A stretch of DNA of 64,000 nucleotides from Streptomyces canus (GTDB taxonomy: Bacteria > Actinomycetota > Actinomycetes > Streptomycetales > Streptomycetaceae). The stretch is taken from the NCBI RefSeq assembly GCF_030815415.1, contig NZ_JAUSWW010000001.1, forward strand, positions 1,054,001 through 1,118,000, given 5' to 3'. The position numbers and the translations under genes were made by a program. The notes beneath the pieces were generated by a model that saw nothing but the letters and a program-made list of their open reading frames with translations, had not been told where the DNA came from and did not search any database. Below, in pieces: positions 1-9,468 of the stretch (its first letter is position 1; the number at the start of each line of letters is the position of its first letter).

Positions 1-845
1 ACCACCACACGAGTCAACTGGTAGGCGCGGACCGCGTTCTCGACCTCACGGTCGTAGACGCCGTCGGCCTCTCCGGCGAAGAAGCCGGTCTGCCGCAGGC
101 GGAGTTGGAGCTCGATCACCTCGGGTCCCCGGTCGCCGAGGCGGAGCACGGGGGCCTCCCCTTGCGAGGGGCTCGATGTAGGGCTGCCCGTGGCGGTGGC
201 GCTGGACGAGGTCGGGCTGGGGGTGGTGCCGGTCGGAGGGAGGGGACCTGCGGTCGTGGTCGTGTCCGGTGAGGGAGTAGCGGACGGGGACGGTTGCGCC
301 GAGGTCATCGACGCGGACGGGTCCGGGGACGAGGGATCGATGGCCGTGGACTGTTCGTCCGGCAGGCCCGCGCGCACGCCGCCGGACAAGGAGCCGTCCC
401 GATCAGGACTGTCGTACCAGAAGAATCCGCCGACCAGGCATCCCGTCAGCAGGCCGGCCGCCGCGGCCCCCATCCCGGTGCCCAGCGCGATCCGACGCCT
501 GCGCGGGGAGTTCTGGGTGTTGTCGTCCGAGCGAGGCACGTCCGGAGTATGGACGGGCAGTGAGATCGGGTCTTCCCGGCCTTGCCGGTCACCGGCCGGT
601 TGGTCCGCGGGTTCCGTCTCGGATTCCTCCGACGTCGCGTAGACGTCAGGCGATGTGGTGTCGTCGCCTATCGCCACGAAGGGCCGTATCCGCACCGGAT
701 CGAAGTCCTCGGCAGCCTCGGCCTCTGCCATGCGGGTCGCACGATGGGCGTCGGCTGCGCGGCGAGCACAGGAACAGGCCAGGCTGCCGTCCGCGGGTCG
801 AGGTGTACCGCACTCCGCGCAGGCGGGACCCGTCGGCTGACTCAC
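1..845 (-). CDS. Peptidoglycan-binding membrane protein, partial (C-terminus cut by window edge)
   Basis: The reverse strand is open from a GTG at 845 to the left edge, about 281 codons. A GGAGAGGG ribosome site lies just upstream of the GTG. Order of parts: an N-terminal zinc-ribbon-like CAEC...CSC cluster (residues 9-28), an acidic linker, a basic stretch followed by one hydrophobic membrane segment (about 120-145), a long Ser/Pro/Thr-rich extracellular linker, then the start of a PG_binding_1 domain (LRLGDRGPEVIELQLRLRQ). Known of the family: such Streptomyces proteins expose a peptidoglycan-binding fold outside the membrane. Inferred role: wall attachment or sensing. The end of the domain lies outside the window. 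Confidence 0.8.
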   Translation of the reverse strand, partial: MSQPTGPACAECGTPRPADGSLACSCARRAADAHRATRMAEAEAAEDFDPVRIRPFVAIGDDTTSPDVYATSEESETEPADQPAGDRQGREDPISLPVHTPDVPRSDDNTQNSPRRRRIALGTGMGAAAAGLLTGCLVGGFFWYDSPDRDGSLSGGVRAGLPDEQSTAIDPSSPDPSASMTSAQPSPSATPSPDTTTTAGPLPPTGTTPSPTSSSATATGSPTSSPSQGEAPVLRLGDRGPEVIELQLRLRQTGFFAGEADGVYDREVENAVRAYQLTRVV

Positions 846-1280
846 ACACGCTCCCTCTCCGTATGACCTCCATATTTTAGACATGAACAACACGCGTGAG
901 CTCCGCAAGAAGTCCAAAAATGGAATCCACGTGTCCGGACCGTCGAGAATCGGCCGTGCGCGCTGTTGGGGCGGGTGAGGGCGCGTCAGCTGCCCGTTCA
1001 GACGAGCAGGTGTCCCCGGCCTGGCCTGGGAGGACTTGCGGATCCGCAGGATGCTCCAGTTGGCAGGCCGATTCCTCGCCATGCTCGAGCAAGCCCGCGA
1101 GGATCGTGGTCTGCCGGTTCCGAACACCCAGGGATCCGACCGGCTCGGCGCCAGGGCCGACAACTCAGAGGGAGCCGCACAGGATCCCGGTCAGCGAGTC
1201 GTCCGTGCCGACGAACGGACTCGGTGGCATCGCCCTTCGCGTCACACGCGTCGCGCCCAGGGGCGACCCGACCCCAGGGA
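846..1280. other. Gene-poor stretch of 435 bp
   Basis: No convincing gene. The short plus-strand frame around 1021-1110 (reading WEDLRIRRMLQLAGRFLAML) looks protein-like but has no start context and loses coding character after about 30 codons, so it may be a decayed fragment. The A/T-rich patch around 880-890 probably holds the promoter of the leftward gene. Confidence 0.4.
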
Positions 1281-1799
1281 TCAAAGGGATTCCAGCCAGG
1301 CCGCCGTGTCATCGGGATGACCGAAGCGGAGGACGTCGAGATGGGCGAAGCGGGGGTCGCGGACGCGGCTTCCGATCTCGCGGCGGCGGGCCCCGTGTTG
1401 GGACCAGGCCCACCACGCCGGGTGTTCCCGGCTCAGCCAGCCGGTCCAGGTTTCCCTGTTCCCGCCGAAGAGGGCCTCGCGGGTGACGGTGCGCCGGATG
1501 GAGCGGCTCAGGACGCGGGGCATGATGACGTGTCTGGGGTAGTCCAGCCAGATCACGGTGTCGGCCCGGTCCCACAGCAGGTCACGGACGTCCGGGTACC
1601 CGACGGAGTCGACGATCCAGCGAGGCTCGGCGGTGAGCTTGGATACGTCTTCGGTCAGCTTGTCATTGACGGCCCAGTTGGGGCCGTTGAAGTACAGCGC
1701 GTCCATCTCGTGGTACGGCAGGACCAGACGACTGCCCAGGGTTTGGGCGAGCGTGGATTTACCCACACCGGTTACACCCGCCACCAAGATCCGTTCCAC
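1281..1799 (-). CDS. P-loop kinase, adenylate kinase/topology-modulation (FlaR-like) family
   Basis: 172 residues from a GTG start. A Walker A loop (GVTGVGKST, residues 8-16, Lys14) sits at the N-terminus after one beta strand. A short lid-like region follows and a VIWLDYP Walker-B-like strand lies near residue 85. The size and the WTGWLSREHPAWWAW segment match the small P-loop kinases annotated as adenylate kinase or topology modulation protein. These probably phosphorylate small substrates, but the substrate is unknown. The gene stands alone, divergent from the P450 gene with about 110 bp between their starts. No strong ribosome site is visible. Confidence 0.75.
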   Translation of the reverse strand: MERILVAGVTGVGKSTLAQTLGSRLVLPYHEMDALYFNGPNWAVNDKLTEDVSKLTAEPRWIVDSVGYPDVRDLLWDRADTVIWLDYPRHVIMPRVLSRSIRRTVTREALFGGNRETWTGWLSREHPAWWAWSQHGARRREIGSRVRDPRFAHLDVLRFGHPDDTAAWLESL

Positions 1800-1912
1800 G
1801 GGTGCACTCTATGCCCGGCGCCCCGGCGCGGTCCCCCGACCTCCCTGCCCTGGGAGCACCTTGTTAGCGTCAGCCGCATGAACGGTTCCCAGCCCCCGGG
1901 CCAGAGCGCGCG

Positions 1913-3088
1913 ATGAGCGTCGTCGAGTCCTGCCCGCTCGGCGCCGAGACCACGCTGGCCGAGCTCGCCCGGGATCCACATCCGCGCCTGGCACTGCTGC
2001 GGGCGAGGGAACCCGTGTCGTGGGTGCCCGAGTTGGGCGGCTGGCTGGTGACCCGGCGTGATCTCGCGTTGAGCGTGATGCGGGATGCCGAGACCTTCAC
2101 CGTCGATGACCCCCGGTTCTCCACCGCGCAAGTGGTCGGCCCCAGCATGCTGTCCCTCGACGGTGACCGGCACGCCCGGCACCGCGAGCCCTTCATCGCG
2201 CCCTTCCGCCCCCGGGCCGTGCGTGAGGGCTTCGCCGCGTTCATCGAGCGGGAGACCGACACGCTCATCAGCGCCCTCGAACCGGCGGGAGCGGCCGAAC
2301 TGCGGCGCTCCTTCGCCGGACCCCTCGCGGTCGCGGTGGTGACCGAGGCGCTGGGGCTGGCCGGCACCACCGTGGACACGGTGCTCTCCTGGTACGACGC
2401 CATCGTGCGGTCGGTCTCGGACATCACGGCTGGCCTGGAGGCGGGAGCGGCGGGCGTCACGGCGTACGCGCAGCTGCGCTCAGCGGTGGAAGCCACCGTC
2501 GCCGACCGGAACACGTCCTCCCTCCTCTCGGCAGCCGCCGGGCAGCTGACCGTGCCCGAGGTGGCGTCCAATGCCGCGGTGCTGATGTTCGGAGGCATCG
2601 AGACCACCGAGGCGATGATCACCAACGCGCTGTTGCACCTGCTGCGGCACCCCGACCAACTCGCCCTGGTCCGTGCCGACGCCGGTCTGCTGGACGGCGC
2701 GATCGAGGAATCCCTGCGCCTCGAACCCGGCGCGGCCGTCGTGGACCGCTACGCCACCCGCAACATCGTGCTCGGCCCGGCCACCATCCGCCGTGGTGAC
2801 CTCGTCACCGTCTCCCTCACCGGTGCCAACCGCGACCCGGCCGTCTTTGCCGACCCCGACCGGTTCGACGTCCGCCGGGAGAACGCGCGTCTCCAACTGG
2901 CCTTCGCACACGGCCCGCACTACTGCCTCGCCGCCCACCTAGCGCGCCTGGAAACCCGTATCGCCCTCCAGCACCTGCTCCAACGCCTCCCCGAGCTGCG
3001 CCTCGACCCCGACCACACCGTGGCCCCGTACGGCCTGGTCTTCCGCAAGCCGACCGCGCTGCACGTGCGGTGGGGACGAGCGGCCTGA
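1913..3088 (+). CDS. Cytochrome P450
   Basis: 391 residues, normal length for a soluble bacterial class I P450. Seen: I-helix motif FGGIETTEA (about 222-230), in which the usual AGxET is GGIET; K-helix ExxR in IEESLRLEP; and the heme loop FAHGPHYCLA with ligand Cys338. A haem monooxygenase fed by a separate ferredoxin and reductase, none of which is encoded nearby. No biosynthetic cluster surrounds it, so the substrate cannot be predicted. It is convergent with the nSTAND-WD40 gene and shares a strong hairpin with it. Confidence 0.93.
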   Translation: MSVVESCPLGAETTLAELARDPHPRLALLRAREPVSWVPELGGWLVTRRDLALSVMRDAETFTVDDPRFSTAQVVGPSMLSLDGDRHARHREPFIAPFRPRAVREGFAAFIERETDTLISALEPAGAAELRRSFAGPLAVAVVTEALGLAGTTVDTVLSWYDAIVRSVSDITAGLEAGAAGVTAYAQLRSAVEATVADRNTSSLLSAAAGQLTVPEVASNAAVLMFGGIETTEAMITNALLHLLRHPDQLALVRADAGLLDGAIEESLRLEPGAAVVDRYATRNIVLGPATIRRGDLVTVSLTGANRDPAVFADPDRFDVRRENARLQLAFAHGPHYCLAAHLARLETRIALQHLLQRLPELRLDPDHTVAPYGLVFRKPTALHVRWGRAA

Positions 3089-3194
3089 GCGGCCCGCACC
3101 GGGCTTTCGGGCGAGCAGGACGCAATACGGATCTGCCTCGCCGCGCCGCCTGAGCGCTCTGGTGGAAGTGCGGTGATGGACCTGCGGGCCGGTG

Positions 3195-3240
3195 GGGGCT
3201 GGTCGCGCAGTTCCCCGCGCCCCTGACGGGGCGCGGTCCG
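3195..3240. terminator. GC-rich hairpin between convergent genes, common Streptomyces intergenic repeat
   Basis: GCGCCCC (3217-3223) pairs with GGGGCGC (3228-3234) around the tetraloop TGAC. The preceding GGCTGGTCGCGCAGTTCCCC text is a phrase I recognise as recurring in Streptomyces intergenic regions. The site lies between the P450 stop and the nSTAND-WD40 stop, so it may end both transcripts. No T-tract is present. Confidence 0.6.
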
Positions 3241-3251
3241 CACCGGACGTC

Positions 3252-6200
3252 CTATCGCGCGGTCTCCCGGCAGCCGGTCTCAGTTGACCGCGTGTCCGGG
3301 TAGCGGGCCTGTTCCACCGGGGTGAGGGTGCGGTCGACGGCCTCGCAGATGGTGCGGATCGCGTGGGTTACGTCGGGCAGGTCGACGTTCCACAGCCCGA
3401 CGGAGCTGCCCGTGCCGATGGCCAGGGTCCGTCCGTCCGGGCTGAAGGTCACTGTTCCGGGCGAGCGGGCCGACAGGGTGGTTCGGTTCTGGCTGGTGGC
3501 GAGGTCCCACAGCTGGACTCCTCTTACGGTGCTCGCGGCCAGGGTGCGTGCATCGGGAGTGAAAGCCAGGGACGACACCTGGGCGCTGACGCTGAAGGCG
3601 TCTTCGAGCTGACCGGTGCGCGTGTCCCACGTCTTCACAAGGCCGCTGCTGCCGCTCGCGGTGGCCAGGGCGTGCCCGTCCGGGCTGAACGCGAGTGTCA
3701 GCAGGCTCCGGAGGCCCGGGTCGATGGTGCGCTCTGTGCGGCCGGTCGCGGCATCGAGCAGCGTGATCTGGTCGCCGCCCGTCTCGATGTCCACGACGGC
3801 GAGTGTGTGACCGTCCGGGGCGAATGCCATCGCCCTCACGGATCCGTCGGGGCTGGTGTGGACGGTGCGCAGTTCACCCGTGGACAGGTGCCAGATGCGC
3901 ACCGACCCCTTCTCGCCGACGATGGCGAGCCGTGTCCCGTCGGGACTGAAGACCGCTGTGAGAATGCCGCCCACGTCACGGCTTTGGCGCAGGCTGCCCG
4001 TGGCGACATCCCGGACCTCGATGACCCTGCGGTTGACGGCCCCGGCGGTCAGGGCTCGCCCGGTCGGGCTGAATCCCACGGCCACGGGGCGGGAACCCGT
4101 GACGGGCGGTCGCTGTCCCCGAGGTGCCGGGTCCGTATTGGGTGCCCGGGTGGCTTCGAGTTCGCCGGTCCTGGCATCCCAGAGCTGTACCGACCCACGG
4201 CCGAGCGGCGGTTGCCGGACCGTGGTCACCGTACGTCCGTCGGGACTGAACTCCATGTCGGTGATGTACGTGCCGGATGGGCCGGACAGCGTGGTCCGCG
4301 GGTGATCAGCAAACAGGCGGTGCACGCGGATGGTGGGGCTCGTATTGCCGCTGGTGAACAGGGTGCGACCGTCCGCGCTGAGGGCCACGCTCCTGACTCC
4401 CCTTCCAGGGAGGCCGGCCGTGACGGTGGTCCGCGCCGTACCGGAGGCGGTGTCCCAGAGCCGCACCGTGTCTCCTGGGCCCGGGATGGCGAGGGTGCGC
4501 CCGTCGGCGGCGAAGGCCATCCCGTGCGACCCGGTGGGAGTGTCCTTGATGGTGCGCCGGACGATGCCGGTGGCCGTCTCCCGCAGTTGCACCGAACCGT
4601 CGGTGCGGACGACCGCGTACGTCTGACCGTCCGGGCTCAAGGCCGCCTCGCTGCCCCTGATGTGGCTGTCACGGGAGGTTCGGGTCCGGCCGGTCGTCAG
4701 GTCCCACACCCGCACCCCTCCAGTGGGGCTCACTGCGGCGACGGTGTGTCCGCCAGGGCCGAAGCCGACCGCCTGCGGGTCGGGGTGGTGGGTGAACCTG
4801 TGGCGTGTACGGCCGGTGGCCACGTCCCAGACCCGTACGGCGCTCGGGGAGGAGGCGGCCACGGCCCGACCGTCAGGACTGAAGGCCAACCCGCGAACCG
4901 AACCGTCGGGAACGGAAAGGGCCCTCATCTTCCTGCCGCCGGCCGGATCCCACAGGGTCACCTTCGTTCCGGTGCCACCGGAAGTGGCGACGGCCAGGAT
5001 GCGTCCGTCAGGGCTGAACACCGCGGCCTGGCTGTCTTCGTTGCTGCTGGTGTGGCCGGTGAAGGTGTCTCGGAGTTGGCCTGCGGGAACGTTCCAGATC
5101 CGTATTTTGCCGTCTCTGCTGGAGGTGGCAAGTGTCTTTCCGTCCGGGCTGAGGGCGATGGCGTCCACGGGCTCGGTGCCACCGGTCAGGCGCTTGCGCA
5201 GGGGGAGCGCCGCGGCGGCGTAGAGGGCGGCGGTGGCTTCGCGGGTCGGGCTGGTTCGGTAGGCGTGCACGGCGAGCAGTGCGGCGAGGTCGGGGTCGGA
5301 GTCCAGCAACGCGCTGGACTGGGCGGCCAGTTGCCGGGACTGGGCCGTGTGCTGGGCGGTGACCGCGCTCTGCCACTGCCCCACGGCCAGGCCTGCGGCG
5401 ACGAGGGCCAGGCACAGGGCGGCGGTGACCGCGGTGAGCACCAGCCGGTATCGGCGGCGGCCCTTCTGCTCATGGCCACGGCTGGCGTGAAGGAAGGCGT
5501 GTTCTACGTCGGTCAGGTCCTCGCGCGCTGTGCCACCGAAGTGTTCCAGGGCCGCGGTGAGCCTGCTGCCCCGGCTCAGGGCGCCCTTCTCGCGGCCCAA
5601 GTCCTGCCAGGCGTGGGCCGCTTCGGTCAGGTGCCGGTGCACACGCAGGCGTTCACGGTCCTCCTCGATCCACCCGCGCAGCCGGGGCCACGACGTGATC
5701 AGGGCCTCGTGGGCCATCTCGACCGTGTCGCCGTCCAGGGTGAGCAGCCGCGCCCCGGCGAGCGCCTCCACCACCGTGGCGGTGTCGTCCCGGCCGGTGC
5801 CGGGCAGTTCCGCGCGCTGGACCGGACAGCGGGTGTCGGGGGTGCCGTCACCGGGGGCGACCGTGCGCAGCAGTACCCGGCGGGCGGCGGTCGCCTGGCT
5901 TTCGGTGAACCGGTCGTAGATCTGCTCGGCGGTCTTGGCGATCGCCCCGTCCAGGCATCCGACCGCCTCGTACCCCGCCATGGTCAGCGTCTTGCCGCGG
6001 CGGCGGCGCCAGGTCTCCAGCAACGCGTGCGACAGCAGCGGCAACCCGCCCGGCGCGTCGGCGACCTCCTTGACCAGCCGCGCGGTGAGGGCGCGTTCCA
6101 CGGTCAGCCCGGCGGCCGCGGCCGGCTTGACGACGGCGTCGCGCAGCTCCGTCTGACTCATCGCGCCGGCCAGCAGGTTGGCGTCGCGCAGTGCGTCGGC

Positions 6201-6983
6201 CAGGTCGCGGTGCTCGGCGCAGCGTCCGTAGAAGTCGCCGCGGACCGCCAAGAGCACCCGCAGGCGGCTGTCGGGGTGCCGGGCTGTCAGCAACAGGTCG
6301 ATGAAGCGGGCGCGTTCGGCCATGTCGTGGCAGAGGGTGAAGACCTCCTCGAACTGGTCGACGATCACGAACGTATCCGCTTTCGCGCTGCCGTCGCTGG
6401 CCGATGCGGGGACGAGGAGGGGTGCGTGGCTGCGGGCGGGGTGTTCGCCAGGGGTCAGGATGCGGATCGCGGCCGGGCGCAGGTCCGGCTCCTGAGTGCG
6501 CCGGAGAGCGGGTATCAGGCCGGCCCGCAGCAGGGAGGACTTGCCGCTGCCAGAGGGGCCGAAGACCGCGGCGAACCGTCGGCCGCGCAGCAGCTCGACC
6601 AGGTCGGCGGTGAGCTGGTCCCGGCCGAAGAACAGGCCGCTGTCCCCGGTCTCGAACCGTGCCAGGCCCCGGTACGGCGTGAGTGATCCGTCGTCGTCCC
6701 CGTGGCCGTGACCGGACGACTCCTCCACCGCCTCCTTCCACCGGGTCTCCCATTCCGCCACGTCGCCGCCGCACGCCACCGCATAGGCCAGGGCCACCGG
6801 CAGCGTCGGCAACTGCTCGCCCGCCGCCGCCTGCGACAGCGTGGTCACCGAGTAGCCCGCCCGCCGCGCCAGCGCCCGGTAGGTGATCCCGTCCGCCTCC
6901 GCCCTCAGCTTGCGTAACTCGAACGCGAACCGCTGCACCGGACCCGCCGCCGGATCCAACGGCACCTCACGACGCCCCGCCAC
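3252..6983 (-). CDS. HTH - nSTAND1 NTPase - WD40 beta-propeller protein
   Basis: 1243 residues from a GTG start. Order: an XRE-type helix-turn-helix (about 15-75; YRALARRAGYSVTTLSQAAAG); an nSTAND1 P-loop NTPase beginning YRGLARFETGDSGLFFGRDQL with Walker A GPSGSGKSS (about 142-150) and a Walker-B-like FVIVDQFEEVF; a winged or helical region; a transmembrane-like stretch (about 520-540, LVLTAVTAALCLALVAAGLAV); then about 13 WD40-type repeats marked by SPDGRTLA and VRLWD phrases. Known of the family: STAND NTPases are switch ATPases that oligomerise on a signal sensed by the repeat domain. The role here is unknown; signalling or conflict/defence is plausible. A perfect inverted repeat sits in its promoter region. 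Confidence 0.9.
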   Translation of the reverse strand: MAGRREVPLDPAAGPVQRFAFELRKLRAEADGITYRALARRAGYSVTTLSQAAAGEQLPTLPVALAYAVACGGDVAEWETRWKEAVEESSGHGHGDDDGSLTPYRGLARFETGDSGLFFGRDQLTADLVELLRGRRFAAVFGPSGSGKSSLLRAGLIPALRRTQEPDLRPAAIRILTPGEHPARSHAPLLVPASASDGSAKADTFVIVDQFEEVFTLCHDMAERARFIDLLLTARHPDSRLRVLLAVRGDFYGRCAEHRDLADALRDANLLAGAMSQTELRDAVVKPAAAAGLTVERALTARLVKEVADAPGGLPLLSHALLETWRRRRGKTLTMAGYEAVGCLDGAIAKTAEQIYDRFTESQATAARRVLLRTVAPGDGTPDTRCPVQRAELPGTGRDDTATVVEALAGARLLTLDGDTVEMAHEALITSWPRLRGWIEEDRERLRVHRHLTEAAHAWQDLGREKGALSRGSRLTAALEHFGGTAREDLTDVEHAFLHASRGHEQKGRRRYRLVLTAVTAALCLALVAAGLAVGQWQSAVTAQHTAQSRQLAAQSSALLDSDPDLAALLAVHAYRTSPTREATAALYAAAALPLRKRLTGGTEPVDAIALSPDGKTLATSSRDGKIRIWNVPAGQLRDTFTGHTSSNEDSQAAVFSPDGRILAVATSGGTGTKVTLWDPAGGRKMRALSVPDGSVRGLAFSPDGRAVAASSPSAVRVWDVATGRTRHRFTHHPDPQAVGFGPGGHTVAAVSPTGGVRVWDLTTGRTRTSRDSHIRGSEAALSPDGQTYAVVRTDGSVQLRETATGIVRRTIKDTPTGSHGMAFAADGRTLAIPGPGDTVRLWDTASGTARTTVTAGLPGRGVRSVALSADGRTLFTSGNTSPTIRVHRLFADHPRTTLSGPSGTYITDMEFSPDGRTVTTVRQPPLGRGSVQLWDARTGELEATRAPNTDPAPRGQRPPVTGSRPVAVGFSPTGRALTAGAVNRRVIEVRDVATGSLRQSRDVGGILTAVFSPDGTRLAIVGEKGSVRIWHLSTGELRTVHTSPDGSVRAMAFAPDGHTLAVVDIETGGDQITLLDAATGRTERTIDPGLRSLLTLAFSPDGHALATASGSSGLVKTWDTRTGQLEDAFSVSAQVSSLAFTPDARTLAASTVRGVQLWDLATSQNRTTLSARSPGTVTFSPDGRTLAIGTGSSVGLWNVDLPDVTHAIRTICEAVDRTLTPVEQARYPDTRSTETGCRETAR

Positions 6984-7001
6984 ACCTTCACCCCGTTTTT
7001 C

Positions 7002-7036
7002 ATTGTTCGGTCGCCAGAACGGTACTGCCGAACAAT
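7002..7036. promoter_or_regulatory. Perfect 9-bp inverted repeat upstream of the nSTAND-WD40 gene
   Basis: ATTGTTCGG (7002-7010) and CCGAACAAT (7028-7036) are exact reverse complements separated by 17 nt, with a nested GTTC...GAAC pair. The repeat lies 19-53 nt upstream of the GTG at 6983, where promoter or operator elements would be. It is also relatively A/T-rich for this DNA. It could be an autoregulatory site for the protein's own HTH domain, or a 5' leader hairpin. Confidence 0.55.
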
Positions 7037-7210
7037 GCTCCGGCCGCTGGAGTCAGTGCTGTGAGCGGCGCGGGGGCAGTGCCCAAGAACCGACTCCGAG
7101 ACGGCCGGTGAGGCGATCGCCGCGTGAGCCTCCGGACCAGGCTCGTGCCGCCTTTCGCCGCCGTACGACAAGCCCGACGCCCACCTCATCGAAGAGGACT
7201 TCGCCCACGC

Positions 7211-8455
7211 ATGGAATCCCGACCCCTCGCCCCTGCCTCGCGATTACCGACCACCGTCAAGGCAGTCGGTCCGTCGCGGTTGGGCTGGCTGGACGCGTTG
7301 CGCGGCATCGCCGCACTCGTCGTCGTGTTCGACCACTCCTCGTACACCTTCATGGCCGACTTCCGGCGGGAGTTGATGCCGCAGTTCAACACGAGCCGCT
7401 ACGCCATCATGGTGTTCTTCCTGGTCAGCGGTTACGTCATCCCCGCTTCGCTGGAACGCCGGGGCTGCGTCCGGACGTTCTGGGTCGGGCGGATCTTCCG
7501 TGTGTACCCGCTGGCGGCGGCTGTCATCACCATGCTCCTCGCCGCCAACTTCCTTGGCATCGCGGAGATCCGTGACTTCGACCGGCAGAGCGCCGCCACC
7601 GTGATCGTCGCCCACGCCACCATGCTCCAGGAGTTGCTGGGCACACCCAATCTCCTGCTCGTCCTGTGGACGCTCTCCTACGAGATGTCCTTCTACCTCC
7701 TCGTCGTCGCTCTGTTCACGGTCCGCCTCCATCAGCGGTCCGCGGCGATCGCAACCGTCCTGGCCGCGCTCGCCGCGATCAGCGTGACGGCAGGGGTGGT
7801 ACTGCCGGCCTCTGCCCTGTCCGGCCTGGTCGGCACCGGTCCGCTGATCGCGTCAGCCGCAGTCGCCATGGCGGTCGCGATCAGCTGCGCGAGCGCCGGG
7901 TCACCCGTACTCCGGGGATTCGGGGGCGTGTTGGGCGGGCTGCTGGCGCTCGTGCTGGTCCTGTTCAACGGCACGGTCCCGCAGTGGGAGGGTCTGGTGA
8001 TCCTCGCCGTGATGTTCCTCGGCACCGCCGTCTACCGTGCCGAGAACGGTCAGAGCACCTGGTCCGGTACGGCCGCTACCACTGTCGTCGTGGCCGCCTG
8101 TGCCGTGGGGAGCGCGTTCTGGTACGGCGACGGTGCCCACTTCGTACGGCGTGGCTGGATCGTCGCGTTCCTGATGGCCGTGCTCACCTTCGGCACCGGG
8201 CTGCTGTTGCGGCGCCGGCACATACCGCGGGTGCTGACCGGGCTGGGCACGATCAGTTACTCGGTCTATCTGGTGCATCCGGTGCTGCTGGCGGCGATCG
8301 ACGGCACGATCGGCCGACGGCGCCAGGACAGTCTTCTGCTCGAAGTGGCGTTCTTCACCGTGCTGTTGCCGTTGTGCCTGCTGACCTACCGCTGCATCGA
8401 AGCGCCCGGCCAGAGGTGGGGCCGAAAGTCTTTGCGCGGGCCGCTCTCCGGATGA
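7211..8455 (+). CDS. Acyltransferase 3 family membrane protein
   Basis: 414 residues from the ATG at 7211; upstream in-frame starts give a tail without coding character. The N-terminal signature LGWLDALRGIAALVVVFDH (about 25-43) is the acyltransferase-3 TM1 motif with its catalytic-type His. A FFLVSGYVIP segment and an RIFRVYPL motif follow, with about ten membrane helices in all. Known of the family: transfer of acyl groups to sugars or peptidoglycan at the membrane. The target here is unknown. The APH-like gene follows after 12 bp, so the two may be co-transcribed. The gene is divergent from the nSTAND-WD40 gene. Confidence 0.88.
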   Translation: MESRPLAPASRLPTTVKAVGPSRLGWLDALRGIAALVVVFDHSSYTFMADFRRELMPQFNTSRYAIMVFFLVSGYVIPASLERRGCVRTFWVGRIFRVYPLAAAVITMLLAANFLGIAEIRDFDRQSAATVIVAHATMLQELLGTPNLLLVLWTLSYEMSFYLLVVALFTVRLHQRSAAIATVLAALAAISVTAGVVLPASALSGLVGTGPLIASAAVAMAVAISCASAGSPVLRGFGGVLGGLLALVLVLFNGTVPQWEGLVILAVMFLGTAVYRAENGQSTWSGTAATTVVVAACAVGSAFWYGDGAHFVRRGWIVAFLMAVLTFGTGLLLRRRHIPRVLTGLGTISYSVYLVHPVLLAAIDGTIGRRRQDSLLLEVAFFTVLLPLCLLTYRCIEAPGQRWGRKSLRGPLSG

Positions 8456-8467
8456 TGGAGTGACACG

Positions 8468-9436
8468 GTGATCGACCACGGTGAGGCGGCGACGGTCCGA
8501 CCATTGACCCTGGCCTGGGTGAGCCGGCAACTCGGCGCCGGCGAACGGATCGTCGGAACCGAGGTGCTGCACGGCGGGATCACCGCCGAAATGCGCCGGC
8601 TGACCATCGGCACGCGGGACGGAGCCACCCGCGACCTGGTCCTGCGAACCTTCGTCGACCCGTACTTCGTGGAACACGCCGAGGACCTGCTCAACCGCGA
8701 GGCCGACGTCCTCACCCGGCTCGCGGGGACCGGCGTGCCCGCTCCCGGACCGGTCGCGGCTGATCCGACCGCCACGCACTGCGAGTATCCGTCGCTCCTC
8801 ATGACACATCTGGCGGGCCGGACCGTCCTCGCCGACGAGGGAGTGGAGGCACGGGTCCCCCTGCTGGCCCGTCAGCTCGTGGCGATCCACGCGTTGCGGC
8901 CCGCCGAACGCCCCCAGGAGTACAAGGCGTGGACGACCGCCGACGCCGTCGTCCCTCCGGACGGCGCCGATGCGGCGGCATGGGCCGCGGCGACCCGTGC
9001 GATCCGCGAGCCCGCGCCGCCCTATGAAGGGCGGTTCCTGCACCGGGACTTCCATCCCGGCAATGTGCTGTTCGACGTACCGCCGCCACCCGACCACCCG
9101 GCAAGCCTCCGGATCAGTGGCGTCGTCGACTGGGTGCAGACCTCCTGGGGCCCGGCGGACCTCGACGTGGCGCACTGCTCCACCAATCTCGCGCTGCTGC
9201 ACGGCCCGGTGTGGGGTGCGCGGTTCGCCGAGGCGTACGAGGAGGCCGGCGGGGTGCTGGCCGCGACCCCGAGCGAGCGGTTGTACTGGCGGCTGCTGGA
9301 CGCGCTGGCCTTCGCGCCGGGCGCCGAATCGGTCGGGCGGCCGTGGCGGGAGGCGGGGAGGACGGAGCTGACGACACGGGCCGTCGAGATGCGCCTCGAT
9401 GCCTACGTCACCGCTCTGATGGACACGCTGGCCTGA
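8468..9436 (+). CDS. Aminoglycoside-phosphotransferase (APH) family kinase
   Basis: 322 residues from a GTG start 12 bp after the acyltransferase stop. A protein-kinase-like fold is visible: a Gly-poor N-lobe, NREADVLTRL helix, the catalytic loop FLHRDFHPGNVLF (His192, Asp194), and a second metal-binding Asp in GVVDWVQTSWGPADLDVAH (Asp221). All catalytic residues are present. Family members phosphorylate aminoglycosides, macrolides, choline or other small hydroxyl compounds. Nothing identifies the substrate here, so resistance should not be assumed. Confidence 0.88.
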   Translation: MIDHGEAATVRPLTLAWVSRQLGAGERIVGTEVLHGGITAEMRRLTIGTRDGATRDLVLRTFVDPYFVEHAEDLLNREADVLTRLAGTGVPAPGPVAADPTATHCEYPSLLMTHLAGRTVLADEGVEARVPLLARQLVAIHALRPAERPQEYKAWTTADAVVPPDGADAAAWAAATRAIREPAPPYEGRFLHRDFHPGNVLFDVPPPPDHPASLRISGVVDWVQTSWGPADLDVAHCSTNLALLHGPVWGARFAEAYEEAGGVLAATPSERLYWRLLDALAFAPGAESVGRPWREAGRTELTTRAVEMRLDAYVTALMDTLA

Positions 9437-9468
9437 GCTCGATCTGATGACCGCGCGAGGACGAGTCG

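Noticed and set aside
3363..6686. A very long open frame opposite the nSTAND-WD40 gene
   Set aside because: It mirrors the strongly coding minus strand; its composition (Gly/Arg/Gln-rich, no motif, no ribosome site) is what GC-rich antisense frames give.
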